Origin: Strix aluco
Lineage: Eukaryota > Chordata > Aves > Strigiformes > Strigidae
Assembly: GCF_031877795.1 (NCBI RefSeq)
Contig: NW_027436642.1
Location: forward strand, 1,724,777 to 1,788,776
Direction: 5' to 3'
Length of the DNA stretch: 64,000 nt
Shown here: piece after piece, positions 26,661-37,464 of the stretch
Numbering within the stretch: position 1 is the stretch's first letter
Layout: every line of letters starts with the position of its first letter
Made by a program: the position numbers and the translations under genes
The notes under the pieces: generated by a model
What the model was told of the DNA's origin: nothing
The model's database searches: none
Seen by the model: only the letters and a program-made list of their open reading frames with translations

Positions 26661-28457
26661 AGAGCCCCAGATTTTATGTTGTCCTGGAGAGCTTGCAGAG
26701 TACTGGGGAAAGGCAGGCAGAGAATTCCCTGCTAGCACCTTCTCTGTGCCTGTTCACATTGCTTCGCAGAATCGCTTTTGTGCAGAAAACAGTAACACTT
26801 GTTCAGAAGGAAAGAAAGCACAGAGCCCCAGATTTTATGTTGTCCTGGAGAGCTTGCAGAGTACTGGGGAAAGGCAGGCAGAGAATTCCCTGCTAGCACC
26901 TTCTCTGTGCCTGTTCACATTGCTTCGCAGAATCGCTTTTGTGCAGAAAACAGTAACACTTGTTCAGAACGAAAGAAAGCATGAGCCCCAGATTTTATGT
27001 TGTCCTGGGGAGCTTGCAGAGCACTGGGGAAAGGCAGGCAGAGAATTCCCTGCTAGCACCTTCTCTGTGCCTGTTCACATTGCTTCGCAGAATCGCTTTT
27101 GTGCAGAAAACAGTAACACTTGTTCAGAACGAAAGAAAGCACAGAGCCCCAGATTCTATGTTGTCCTGGAGAGCTTGCAGAGCACTGGGGAAAGGCAGGC
27201 AGAGAATTCCCTGCTAGCACCTTCTCTGTGCCTGGGAAGCAGAAGTGTGCACATTGCTTCGCAGAATCGCTTTTGTGCAGAAAACAGTAACACTTGTTCA
27301 GAACGAAAGAAAGCACAGAGCCCCAGATTTGCTGTTGTCCTGGAGCGCTTGCAGAGCACTGGGGAAAGGCAGGCAGAGAATTCCTTGCTAGCACCTTCTC
27401 TGTGCCTGGGAAGCAGAAGTGTTCACATTGCTTCGCAGAATCGCTTTTGTGCAGAAAACAGTAACACTTGTTCAGAACGAAAGAAAGCACAGAGCCCCAG
27501 ATTTTATGTTGTCCAGGAGAGCTTGCAGAGCACTGGGGAAAGGCAGGCAGAGAATTCCCTGCTAGCACCTTCTCTGTGCCTGGGAAGCAGAAGTGTTCAC
27601 ATTGCTTCGCAAGAATCGCTTTTGTGCAGAAAACAGTAACACTTGTTCAGAACGAAAGGAAGCACAGAGCCCCAGATTTTATGTTGTCCTGGAGAGCTTG
27701 CAGAGCACTGGGGAAAGGCAGGCAGAGAATTCACTGCTAGCACCTTCTCTGTGCCTGTTCACATTGCTTCGCAGAATCGCTTTTGTGCAGAAAACAGTAA
27801 CACTTGTTCAGAACGAAAGAAAGCATGAGCCCCAGATTTTATGTTGTCCTGGAGAGCTTGCAGAGCACTGGGGAAAGGCAGGCAGAGAATTCCTTGCTAG
27901 CACCTTCTCTGTGCCTGGGAAGCAGATGTGTTCACATTGCTTCGCAGAATCGCTTTTGTGCAGAAAACACTAACACTTGTTCAGAACGAAAGAAAGCACA
28001 GAGCCCCAGATTTTATGTTGTCCTGGAGAGCTTGCAGAGCACTGGGGAAAGGCAGGCAGAGAATTCCCTGCTAGCACCTTCTCTGTGCCTGTTCACATTG
28101 CTTCGCAGAATCGCTTTTGTGCAGAAAACACTAACACTTGTTCAGAACGAAAGAAAGCACAGAGCCCCAGATTTTATGTTGTCCTGGAGAGCTTGCAGAG
28201 CACTGGGGAAAGGCAGGCAGAGAATTCCCTGCTAGCACCTTCTCTGTGCCTGTTCACATTGCTTCGCAGAATCGCTTTTGTGCAGAAAACACTAACACTT
28301 GTTCAGAAGGAAAGAAAGCACAGAGCCCCAGATTCTATGTTGTCCTGGAGAGCTTGCAGAGCACTGGGGAAAGGCAGGCAGAGAATTCCCTGCTAGCATC
28401 TTCTCTGTGCCTGCGAAGGAGAAGTGTTCCCATTGCTTTGCAGAATCGCTTTTGTGC

Positions 28458-29333
28458 AAGTGATACCAAACTGTGAGGTGCTGATGACTCTCTTGAAGGA
28501 CAGGAGGCATTGCAGAGGGATCTAGATAGATTGGAGCACTGGGCAATCGTTAATGGGATGAAATTTAAGAAATGAAAATACCGGCTTCTGCACTTGGGAG
28601 GGCGCTACGGCAGGCACAATTATAATAGGGAGAGGAGTGGCTGGAGAGCATCCCTGCAGAAATGGATCCAGGGGCACTGGCTGACAGCAGGCTCAGTGTG
28701 AGCCAGCAGCGTGCGCCCTGGCAGCCAAGAGCGGAAACCGCACCCTGGGGTGCATCAGCCACAGTATAAGCAGCCGGGCAAAAGAGGGGATTATCCTGCT
28801 GTGTTCAGCGTTGTTGCGGCCTCACCTTGAGTGCTGTGGTAGTTCTGGGCCCCACCATTTGAGAAGGCTGTGAAGGTCCTGGAATGTGTCCCGAGAAGGG
28901 CAAGCAAGCTGGTGAAAGGGCTGGAAGGACTATCCTGTGAGGAGCAGTGGGGGACTTTGGGTTTGTTTGGCTTGGTGAGAAGGAGGCTGAGGTGTGACCT
29001 CATTGTTCTCTAGAGCTTCCTGAGGAGGGGGAAGGGGAGGGGGAGGTGCTGATCTCTTCTCCCTGGTATCCAGGGCGAGGGTGTGTGGGAAAGGTTCAAA
29101 GCTGCGCCAGGGGAGGTTTAGGGCGGACATTAGGAAGCATTTGTTTGCCAAGAGGGAGGTCAAACACTGGAACAAAATTCCTGCAGAGGTGGTTGATGCC
29201 CCAAGCCTGTCAGTGTTTAAGAGGGCTCTGGACAATGCCCTTAACAACAGGCTTTAACTTTTGGTCAGCACTGAAGTGGTCACGCAGTGGGACTGGACAA
29301 TCCTAGTAGGTTTCTTCCAGCTGAACTATACAT
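28458..29333 (+). mobile_element. CR1-type LINE, 5'-truncated, 3' portion
   Basis: It begins in the reverse-transcriptase tail: translation gives SDTKL, then ALQRDLDRLEHWA and KYRLLHLG, the usual CR1 ORF2 order. It runs on through the 3' part (ECCGSGPHH-like segment, then the GGACATTAGGAAGCATTTGTT and CAAACACTGGAACAAAATTCCTGCAGAGGTGGTTGATGCC regions, named here by position 29,125-29,200). Stops such as the TGA after the KK at about 28,572 show it is dead. The left edge is the satellite A junction. Confidence 0.88.
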
Positions 29334-29382
29334 TCCCTTCCCCATTTCCCATTTCCCTTCCCCACTTCCACTTCCCTCCCAG
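29333..29382. repeat. Pyrimidine-rich tract
   Basis: A run of CCCTTCC and CCATTTCC motifs follows the CR1 3' end directly and may be a decayed tail of that element. Confidence 0.6.
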
Positions 29383-29867
29383 TGAGACGAACAGCAAGGA
29401 GACTGTCGCTTGCCTGAAATGTCAGGGCTTTTTGAGCTCCAAAACCACATTCAAGGACACGCATCACAAAGGTTACAAGGGCTAACAGGATTTTATTGTT
29501 TCAGAGCAGATGCTCACAAGCATTAACATGGTGCAGATGTGTAGCCAGGAGCAGGCTGATGCAGTCCTCGGTTTAGCTTGAAAAAAACATCACTTGAAGC
29601 CTGGCAAAGGCAAGTGAGAGCCACAGAAAGTCACAAATGCCCTGCGTCGTGTGGAGGGACAGATGCGTGGATATTATGGTTAAGAAAATATTAATCTTTG
29701 CCGGAAAAAGGAAAGCAGATAACTGACTGATGCACAGAGAAGGTGCTCTTGAGAGCAAACTGAAAAGTTTTAAGAATGTGACCTTTCTCCCTTTTTTTGG
29801 GAATGAACTATTTTCACATGAATTTCCATCCTGGCATCCAAAAACCACCTAAACATTCCTGCACCTA
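29383..29867. other. Spacer with nothing recognisable
   Basis: Unique-looking sequence between the CR1 tail and the AT-rich satellite. I found no convincing exon, RNA gene or repeat family. Confidence 0.5.
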
Positions 29868-32455
29868 GTTTATAATTATTTTTATATTTTTATAATTACA
29901 TTTTAATAATATTTATATTTTTATAATTTTATTTTTTATTATTATATTTTTTTGCTCTTTACTTTTTATTCTTTTGATTGGGCTTTTAAAATTATTTTTA
30001 TCCTTAGTTTTGCTCTCGTGTTTGTAAATCCTTTGTTTCGGACTCTAAGAAAGGACGATCATCAATGCCACATTTGACTTAAATAATTTCTAGAATTCTA
30101 TTTTGATATTTCGATTTTATAGCTTTTTATATTTGTTTTTATAGGTATTCCTATAACTATTTTTATAACTATTTGAATGGCTATTTTTATTATCATTTTT
30201 GCTCTTTACTTGTTATTCTTTTAATTGGGCTTTTTAAATTATTTTTATCCTTAGTTTTGCTCTTGTGTTTCTAAATCCTTTGTTTCAGACTGTAAGAAAG
30301 GACTATCATCAATGCCACGTTTGATTTATATAATTTTTAGAATTCTATTTTTATAATTCGATTTCATAACTGTTTATATTTGTTTTTATAGGTATTCCTA
30401 TAACGATTTTATAACTATTTGAATGGCTATTTTTATTATTAATTTTGCTCTTTATTTTTTTTTTAATTGGGCTTTTTTAATTATTTTTATCCTGTTTTGC
30501 TCTCGTGTTTCTAAATTCTTTGTTTCAGACTGTAAGAAAGGACGATCATCAATGCCACGTTTGACTTAAATAATTTCTAGAATTCTATTTTGATAATTCG
30601 ATTTTATATCTTTTTATATTTGTTTCTATAGCTATTCCTATAACTATTTTTATAACTATTTGAATGGTTATTTTTAATATTATTTTTACTCTTTACTTTA
30701 TATTCTTTTAATTGGGCTATTTTTATTATTTTTATCCTTAGTTTTGCTCTCATGTTTCTAAATTCTTTGTTTCAGACTGTAAGAAAGGACTATCATCAAT
30801 GCCACCTTTGATTTATATAATTTCTAGAATTCTATTTTGATAATTCGATTTTATAGCTTTTTAGATTTGTTTTTATAGCTATTCCTATAATTATTTTATA
30901 ACTATTTGAATGGCTATTTTTATTATTAATTTTGCTCTTTACTTTTATTCTTTTAATTGGGCTTTTAAAATTATTTTTATCCTTAATTTTGCTCTCGTGT
31001 TTCTAAATTCTTTGTTTCAGATTCTAAGAAAGGATGATCATCAATGCCTTGTTTGATTTATATAATTTTTTAGAATTCTATTAAGGTAATTCGATTTTAT
31101 AGCTTTTTACATTTGTTTTTATAGCTTTTCCTATAACTATTTTATAACTATTTGGCTGTTTGTATTATTAATTTTGCTCTTTACTTTTATTCTTTTAATT
31201 GGGCTTTTAAAATTATTTTTATCCTTAGTTTTGCTCTCGTGTTTGTAAATCCTTTGTTTCGGACTCTAAGAAAGGACGATCATCAATGCCACATTTGACT
31301 TAAATAATTTCTAGAATTCTATTTTGATATTTCGATTTTATAGCTTTTTATATTTGTTTTTATAGGTATTCCTATAACTATTTTTATAACTATTTGAATG
31401 GCTATTTTTATTATCATTTTTGCTCTTTACTTGTTATTCTTTTAATTGGGCTTTTTAAATTATTTTTATCCTTAGTTTTGCTCTTGTGTTTCTAAATCCT
31501 TTGTTTCAGACTGTAAGAAAGGACTATCATCAATGCCACGTTTGATTTATATAATTTTTAGAATTCTATTTTGATATTTCGATTTTATAGCTTTTTAGAT
31601 TTGTTTTTATAGATATTCCTGTAACTATTTTATAACTATTTGAATGGCTATTTTTATTAATTTTCCTCTTTACTTTTATTCTTTTAATTGGGCTTTTTTT
31701 ACTATTTTTATCCTTAGTTTTGCTCTCGTGTTTCTAAATCCTTTGTTTCAGACTGTAAGAAAGGATGATCATCAATGCCACGTTTGACGTAAATAATTTC
31801 TAGAATTCTATTTTGATAATTCGATTTTATAGATTTTTATATTTGTTTTTATAGCTATTCCTATAACTATTTTATAACTATTTGAATGGCTATTTTTATT
31901 ATTATTTTTGCTCTTTACTTTTTATTCTTTAATTGGGCTTTTTTTATATTATTTTTATCCTTAGTTTTGGTCTCGTGTTTCTAAATTGTTTCAGTCTGTA
32001 AGAAAGGACTATCATCAATGCTACCTTTGATTTATATAATTTCTAGAATTCTATTTTGATATTTCGATTTTATAGCTTTTTATATTTGTTTTTATAGCTA
32101 TTCCTATAACTATTTTATAACTATTTGAATGGCTATTTTTTTATTAATTTTGCTCTTTACTTTTATTCTTTTAATTGGTCTTTTTATTTTTATCCGTAGT
32201 TTTGCTCTCGTGTTTCTAAATTCTTTGTTTCATTTTGATAATTCGATTTTATAGCTTTTTATATTTGTTTTTATAGCTATTCCTATAACTATTTTATAAC
32301 TATTTGAATGGCTATTTTTATTATTAATTTTGCTCTTTTTATTCTTTTAATTGGGCTTTTTTTACTATTTTTATCCTTAGTTTTGCTCTCGTGTTTCTAA
32401 ATACTTTGTTTCAGACTGTAAGAAAGGGCTATCATCAATGCCACATTTGACTTAG
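29868..32455. repeat. AT-rich satellite, ~243-bp unit, about 10 copies
   Basis: The landmark AAGAAAGGA(C/T)(G/T)ATCATCAATGCC recurs at about 30,053, 30,301, 30,541, 30,788, 31,033, 31,274, 31,522, 31,763, 32,005 and 32,428, a spacing near 243 bp; the last interval has a deletion. Each unit also carries TTTTAATTGGGC, TTTGCTCTCGTGTTTCTAAAT and TATTCCTATAACTAT. The copies at about 30,000-30,180 and 31,220-31,400 share private variants (TTTCGGACTCTAAG), giving a five-unit higher-order period of about 1,221 bp. Confidence 0.93.
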
Positions 32456-32539
32456 GATGATAAAGTGGCAGCAAGAAAGCAGGCCAGGTATTCCCTGTTT
32501 CCTCAAGAGCGAGAATCTGCAGAATGAGGACCAGGACCA

Positions 32540-33240
32540 ATGACACACTTTGAAAAGAGGAGGAGCAAGAAGGAGGTACGTGGTATTTTCCAAAGTATTA
32601 CACTTGCCAACGCCAGTCGTACTTTCGGCCCTCCAAAACCTGCTCTGCTGTGCTTCTGGGCCAGGCATGGGAAGGAGAGCCAGGGCACGAGGGGTGTTTC
32701 TGGCTTGGTGGTGCCAGAGCCGCAGGCAAGGACGGAGCCAAAAGGACTCAGAGGAGCCCTGACAAGGGGCTGTGCTCAGTGCTACAGAGGACAAGCAGCA
32801 ACCCCCGGGGGCCACCCTTGGGGCCCACCCTGGGAGTCTAGAAAGCTTCCTCCCCCCGGATGCGGGGCACGAGGGCCACCTTCATGGAGCAAGAGCAGCA
32901 GGCAACTGGCCAGCATGGCCCAAAGGACCCCTGGCCAGGGGCCGTGCTCAGCGCTGCAGAGGAAGGCAAAAAACCCCAGGGGACACCTGCTAGCGCACCG
33001 TGGGGGGAAAAAAGCCTTCCTCCCCGCAGCTGAAGGTCATGAGAGGCCATCTTCGTGGTGCACGAGCAGCAGGCAGTAAGCCAGCCAAAAGGGACCGGAG
33101 GAGCCCTGGCAAGTGGTCCTGCTCAGTGCTGCAGAGGAAGGCAAAAAACCCCCGGGGACCAGTGCCAATGTGCCCTGGGGGAAAATTCCTTCCTGACCCC
33201 AGAGTGCTGGCGATCGGCTATTCCCTGAGCAGGTGAGCAA
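32540..33240. repeat. Three-copy ~172-bp GC-rich tandem repeat
   Basis: Segments with GAGC(C/A)GCAGGCA, then CAAAAGGAC or CCAAAAGGGAC, GTGCTCAG(T/C)GCT(A/G)CAGAGG and GAAAGCTTCCTCCCC-like text start at about 32,716, 32,888 and 33,060. An upstream partial copy begins near 32,690. Copies are diverged. Open frames here shift between copies, so I do not call a gene. Confidence 0.8.
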
Positions 33241-34684
33241 GACCTGCCTCCTCATCCCACAGGCTGGTCACGCCTCCCAGGAGATGCCCAAGCCCTGTTC
33301 TCCCTCACCTTGGAGCCATCTCAGGGGCTTCCGAGAGTGGCCAAATGCCCCTGGTCAGATTGACCTTGGGGGCAAGAATCTTTCCTGTGCCTGTCTAGCG
33401 GGTGCTCCAAAGCACTGGGACCCCTGACAACATCCCTGCATCCCATTTCTTACGGCTGCGACGGCGAGCTCTGCAGTGCTCCTCAAGGCGGCATTCATTC
33501 CCTTCGGCTGGCCACGGCTCTCCAGCAGAAACGGCCTGATAGCCTAGGGCACATCCAGCGCTTGGTGGCTCTTCTCATCTCCTGAGGGGTTTGCATCTGT
33601 TCCCGGAAGGCTTGAAGCAGGATTTCCATCCGTCAGATGAGATTTGAAGGTGGCCCTGCCAGGAGCTGGCCTTGCAGCAGAGAACCTCCAGCATCCTCGA
33701 GCAGGTTCCAGCCTTCCTCCCTCAGCCCCCTCCCAGTAATCCCACCCTCTCCTCAAGGGCTTCCTCTCAGATGTCTTTGGGCTGCCCCTGGGGCAGCTCT
33801 GGCACAGCTGGACACTGGCAGGTGCCCCCTTTTATACTGCCCCGGGGCACTGCGACTGCTGCGTTGCCGGGGGTGACATTGTGACGTGGGGGCGGCATTG
33901 TGACGTGGGGGTGACTGACAGGGCCCCCCACGCACAGCCCCGCCCGCCCCCTCCGCCCAGCACCCTTCAGAGGAAGCCTTTGGGGTGCTGGCCCCGAGGC
34001 AGTCGCTGTGCCCAGGAGGCCCAGGGGCTGTCCCTGCCCTTGGTGGCCATGCACTGGGCACAGCTGAAACCGCCTGGAATGGTGGGGGGATGAAGTTACT
34101 GATGAGGTTATTCAGATGCAAAGGAGCTGCTTTTTTTGGTTTTCTTTTAAATTAATAAAAGCAACGATATAAACCAATCCTCTAGCACATGCCTGGTAAT
34201 GAATCAGTCTGCAAAACTAGTGAAATGAGGGCGGAAAGCTGCCAGGCTATGTTGACTCAGTTAAAGAATCACAACATTTTGATGCCAGCCAGGTGTGAAG
34301 AGACAGGCCCTCGCCCCTGTCCAGACATGGCTCTGATGGAGCAGCAGGCAGAGTGAGGCTAGAGATGAGTTCCCTTGCCAGGAGTGCCCCCTCTGCAGAG
34401 GGCTGTTAGGAAGAAGACAGCCTGTCAGGAGCCAGGACTTCAAACCACATCTACTTTATCAGCTAAAACCTGCACTTTGAGTCACACTTGGAAACGAACC
34501 AGTTTCCAAGGCAGTGCATCTTAAGAGCATGCTTTCCTCTTTGCAAGGGCCCTGCAAGGCCAGGAGGTGCTGAAATAGCACATCCTGAAAGAATTTAACT
34601 CTGGCAGTACTAACTGCATTCCCAGACAGTGCTCAGTATCAATCGATCACTGCACTGACTGCCACATCCAAAAAGACAGGTCAT
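33241..34684. other. GC-rich spacer, no gene recognised
   Basis: Mostly unique GC-rich sequence up to about 34,090, then more AT-rich, with AATAAA at about 34,153. Several short open frames overlap on both strands at 33.6-34.1 kb with no conserved motif. Confidence 0.5.
33876..33925. promoter_or_regulatory. Duplicated ATTGTGACGTGGGGG element
   Basis: ATTGTGACGTGGGGG occurs twice, with the TGACGTGG cores at 33,882-33,889 and 33,901-33,908, 19 bp apart. TGACGTGG is the published core recognised by ATF6/XBP1 (unfolded-protein-response element) and is a CRE half-site variant. It sits in a GC-rich stretch with CCCGCCC boxes and a TTTTATA at about 33,830. That it is a promoter is inference; no gene start is evident. 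Confidence 0.35.
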
Positions 34685-34912
34685 ATCGTTTAGAACAGAC
34701 TAGAATAGACTGTTTCATGTGGAAGGGACGTACAGCGACCATCCAGTCCAACTGCTTGATCAATTCAGGGCTGACCAAAAGTTAAAACCTGTTGTTAAGG
34801 GCGTTGTCCAGATGCCTCTTAAACACTGACAAGCTTGGGGCATCAACCACCTCTCCAGGAATTTTGTTCCAGTGTTTGACCTCCCTCTTGGCAAACAAAT
34901 GCTTCCTAATAA
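34685..34912 (-). mobile_element. CR1 3' fragment, antisense
   Basis: It starts with the CR1 3'-end signature (GGAAGGGAC, CATCCAGTCCAAC on the + strand). The reverse complement, GGCATCAACCACCTCT-type text at 34,835-34,905, matches the 3' part of the CR1 at 29,110-29,255. It is 5'-truncated. Confidence 0.85.
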
Positions 34913-36540
34913 CAGGACGTCTTGGCTCAACCGTTCATCTCCATCGAGGAGGCTGGTCCTAGCAGGGACGAAGGTCCCAGGTGGAGCTCAGTGCCTGCCA
35001 AACGTTCTTTCTGCTGGTGAGAAGCCCAGAGGTTGGCTAGGGGTACTTGGAATATCCCAAAGCGCTATCCCTAAAATTTCAGATTCAAACTCCAATTCAG
35101 ATAAAACTTCAGATCTACCTTACTCCATGTTTTAAGACCTTTTATTTTAATCTTTTTAGCACTTGTCATTTATTCCTTCTTTCCATCTGTCCTGAGAACT
35201 GCAGATGATGTGGAGGATGTAGCTGTCGCTGTATTCTTCAACTTTGACAAATGTTGCTTAGTATTGCTGCTGCGGAATGAGAATCCTGGCCGGCTCCTCT
35301 GGGTCCAGGCATTGTGTATGTGGGAATGATTTCTGGCAAGAGCATTTTGAGCACTGGCGCAGTAGCAGCTTTCCTGGTGGGAAAGGTTTCTTCTGCCCCT
35401 CCTGAGAGGTGAGCCGTGATTACCAGCAGGGGCTTGAGTTGGTTGACGGGAGGCGTGTTGGTGTCAATGAGTTGTCAGTCTTTGGAATAGAGAGGATGCC
35501 CATACGATTGACGGTGATCACACCACGCGCCGCCCGCCCCCCCCCGCCCCCCCCCCCCCCCCGCTAGGATTGACGCTGATCAAGCCACGCAACCAGAAGC
35601 CACCTGCAGTGACACAGGTCTGACTCCCTCCCCGCTGTCACACGAGGTCGTCTCGGCAGACACAAGGTCAGACGCTCCTGCGGGGAGCCAGGCTGCCTTG
35701 TTCGCAAAGCCCCGTCTCTCTCTCTCTCTGACTTGGTACTTAGAGAAAGACGTATTTGACCTTTTTAATTATGCTGAAAACTGTGAATTACTAAACTCTT
35801 AGTTTAGACGCATTAAGCGTTCTTTTGGGGCTAGAATGTGGTTTTCTAGATGTGATGCATTCTCATTTTCTCAAATTCTTGCAGAAGCATTTAGCCATGA
35901 GTTTTTCAAAATGAATTTTGCAGTTGTTCCAGGCCTTCCTTCACTCGAAAGAATGTATTTATGCGTCACCATTTAAAACTGCATCAGACCATCCTAGTTA
36001 AATCTACGTTTTAATAACTTTATTTATTGAAATGTTTTACAGGGTCAAACCTAATTTCTAGTAAGGAGAATTAATGGGTTTTGTTCAGTGAATGATGTCA
36101 GCATGCACAATATTATCAGTGTTTTTGAAGAAGGGATTGGTGACATGGTAATGTTAAATCACGCTTGTGACAGCAGAAACTCTGATTTCACAGGGGTGAT
36201 GCCAGCATCATCCAGCAACTCGAGTCGCTTTAAAGGATCACATACAAGTCATTTGGCAAATGTTCTCTAATTTAACTGTATGTGTTAAAAATATGTTTTA
36301 CTTTGAAATCCTTAGCCATCATGTTAAAAAACCCCTTCTATATTACCGGCTTCACTGTGTTACACTGAACTCAGGAGGACTGGGAAGAAAGCTTATCACA
36401 AATATACTAATGTGGATTCTTATCTCAGAATTTTTTTTGTATTTCCTTCTTAGATGTTTTTGAGACTTGAGAAAGTTTCTAAGTTTTGACATTTCACCCA
36501 CCTAGTGGTGAAGGGATGGCAGTGGATGTAGTTCTTCTGG
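34913..36540. other. Spacer with no recognised gene
   Basis: Apart from the C-rich tract at about 35,505-35,595 and a short (TC)n run at about 35,715-35,731, I recognise no gene, RNA or repeat family. The part from 35,740 to 36,480 is AT-rich and unique-looking. Confidence 0.5.
35505..35595. repeat. Poly-C tract between two copies of a ~23-bp repeat
   Basis: GATTGACGGTGATCACACCACGC and GATTGACGCTGATCAAGCCACGC (differing at few bases) flank a C-rich run of about 35 bases at 35,528-35,563, interrupted only by G. Such a run can form i-motif or G-quadruplex structures and is prone to length error in assemblies. Confidence 0.85.
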
Positions 36541-37055
36541 ATTCTAGTAAAGGTTTTTGATAGTGTCCCTCATAGCATCCTTCTGGACAAGTTGTCCGAC
36601 TGTGGGATGAGCAGGTTGATGGTGCACTGGGTGAAGAACTGGTTGAAGGGCAGAGCTCAAAGCCTTGTAGTGACTGAGGCTACATCTGGTTGGAGACAAG
36701 CCACCATCGGCGTTCCTCAGGATTCAGTCCTAGGGCCAGCTCTGTTCAGTATTTTATCAATGATCTCACTGGAGGAGTTGAATGTACCACTGGCAAGTTT
36801 GCCAGTGATACCAAACTGGGAGGTGCTGATGACTCTCTTGAAGGACAGGAGGCCTTGCAGAGGGATCTAGATAGATTGGAGCACTGGGCAATCATTAATG
36901 GGATGAAATTTAAGAAATGAAAATACCGGCTTCTGCACTTGGGAGGGCACTATGTCAGGCACAAGCATAATGGGGAGAGGAGTGGCTGGAGAGCATCCCT
37001 GCAGAAAGGGATGCAGGGGCGCTGGCTGACAGCAGGCTCAGTGTGAGCCAGCAGT
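36541..37055 (+). mobile_element. CR1-type LINE fragment, reverse-transcriptase region
   Basis: Translated pieces read DSVPHSILLDKL, VPQDSVLGPALF, then after a frameshift INDLTGGVE and FASDTKLGG, the CR1 reverse transcriptase in order, with the catalytic FADD changed to FASD. The final ~250 bp are nearly the same as 28,460-28,705, including the TGA after KK. Homology ends near 37,055, so the 3' end is missing. Confidence 0.88.
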
Positions 37056-37284
37056 GTGAGCCGAGCAGCACGGGCCGGCTCCCGCCACCCCCATCCATCT
37101 CCTCAGCCTTGTAGGCCACCACCTTCCACCCCCTGCAGAGCTCGTATTTCAGCACCCGACCGCTGCCTCCCGCTCAGCCACCACTGGACCCCTCCGCCAT
37201 GCTGCAGAGCACCCCTGCGCAGTGTGGAGGACTCCTGCACTTGCCCCAGCCCCGGCGCCACCGGCCCCGCACCCTGGTCTGCTC
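37056..37284 (-). other. Unrecognised GC-rich segment with a short minus-strand open frame
   Basis: On the minus strand a GCAGCATGG start at about 37,202 opens MAEGSSGG, then a TGA; the same frame resumes as GRVLKYELCRGWKVVAYKAE and runs to the CR1 boundary. I do not recognise the product. It might be a truncated first exon or chance; there is no splice or family evidence. Confidence 0.25.
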
Positions 37285-37381
37285 TGGGTTTACTCCAAAG
37301 CAAGCAGGTTTAGTCCAAAACCAACGGTTTAGTCCAAAACTAGCGTGGTTATTGCAAAGGGAAGGGGGTTAGTCCAGAGCA
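37285..37381. repeat. Short ~20-bp tandem repeat
   Basis: Five diverged copies of GGTTTAGTCCAAAAC at about 37,285, 37,306, 37,325, 37,344 and 37,364, just downstream of the HYDIN stop codon. Confidence 0.75.
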
Positions 37382-37464
37382 ACCGCTGTAGCAGTAACTG
37401 CGCCCTCAGGTCACGCCCCAACAGCTGCGGCCTTGAGCCCAAGGGGCTCCTGGGGGGGCACAGC

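Larger units (their letters stand above)
1..28457. repeat. Satellite A: 174/161-bp tandem array with higher-order structure
   Basis: About 170 head-to-tail units fill this stretch. The full unit is 174 bp. The short class is 161 bp and lacks the 13 bp that follow CTCTGTGCCTG (seen at 1-20 versus 361-380). Minor classes lose one base (GCATGAGCC for GCACAGAGCC) or gain one (CGCAAGAATC). Nearly every unit has a GCTAGC and a GAATTC a few bases apart, so EcoRI or NheI would give a 161/174 ladder. Large blocks recur almost unchanged at offsets of 5,035, 3,361, 4,190 and 2,516 bp. The array starts left of the window; its last unit (about 28,390-28,457) is the most diverged and abuts a CR1. Units are open in several frames on both strands because 174 is a multiple of three; I see no sign of a real gene. 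Confidence 0.97.

Noticed and set aside
1-28457. Many long open frames on both strands of satellite A (up to ~585 codons)
   Set aside because: They follow from a stop-poor 174-bp unit divisible by three; frames slip at each 161-bp unit and both strands are open, with no conserved domain or splice structure.
1-28457. CRISPR-like direct repeats
   Set aside because: Units are 161-174 bp with no unique spacers, in vertebrate DNA.
32540-33079. + strand open frame of 179 codons
   Set aside because: It spans the ~172-bp tandem repeat, changes frame meaning between copies and shows no known domain.
33637-34121. GC-rich overlapping open frames on both strands
   Set aside because: High GC alone explains them; low-complexity P/S/R content and no splice or homology support.
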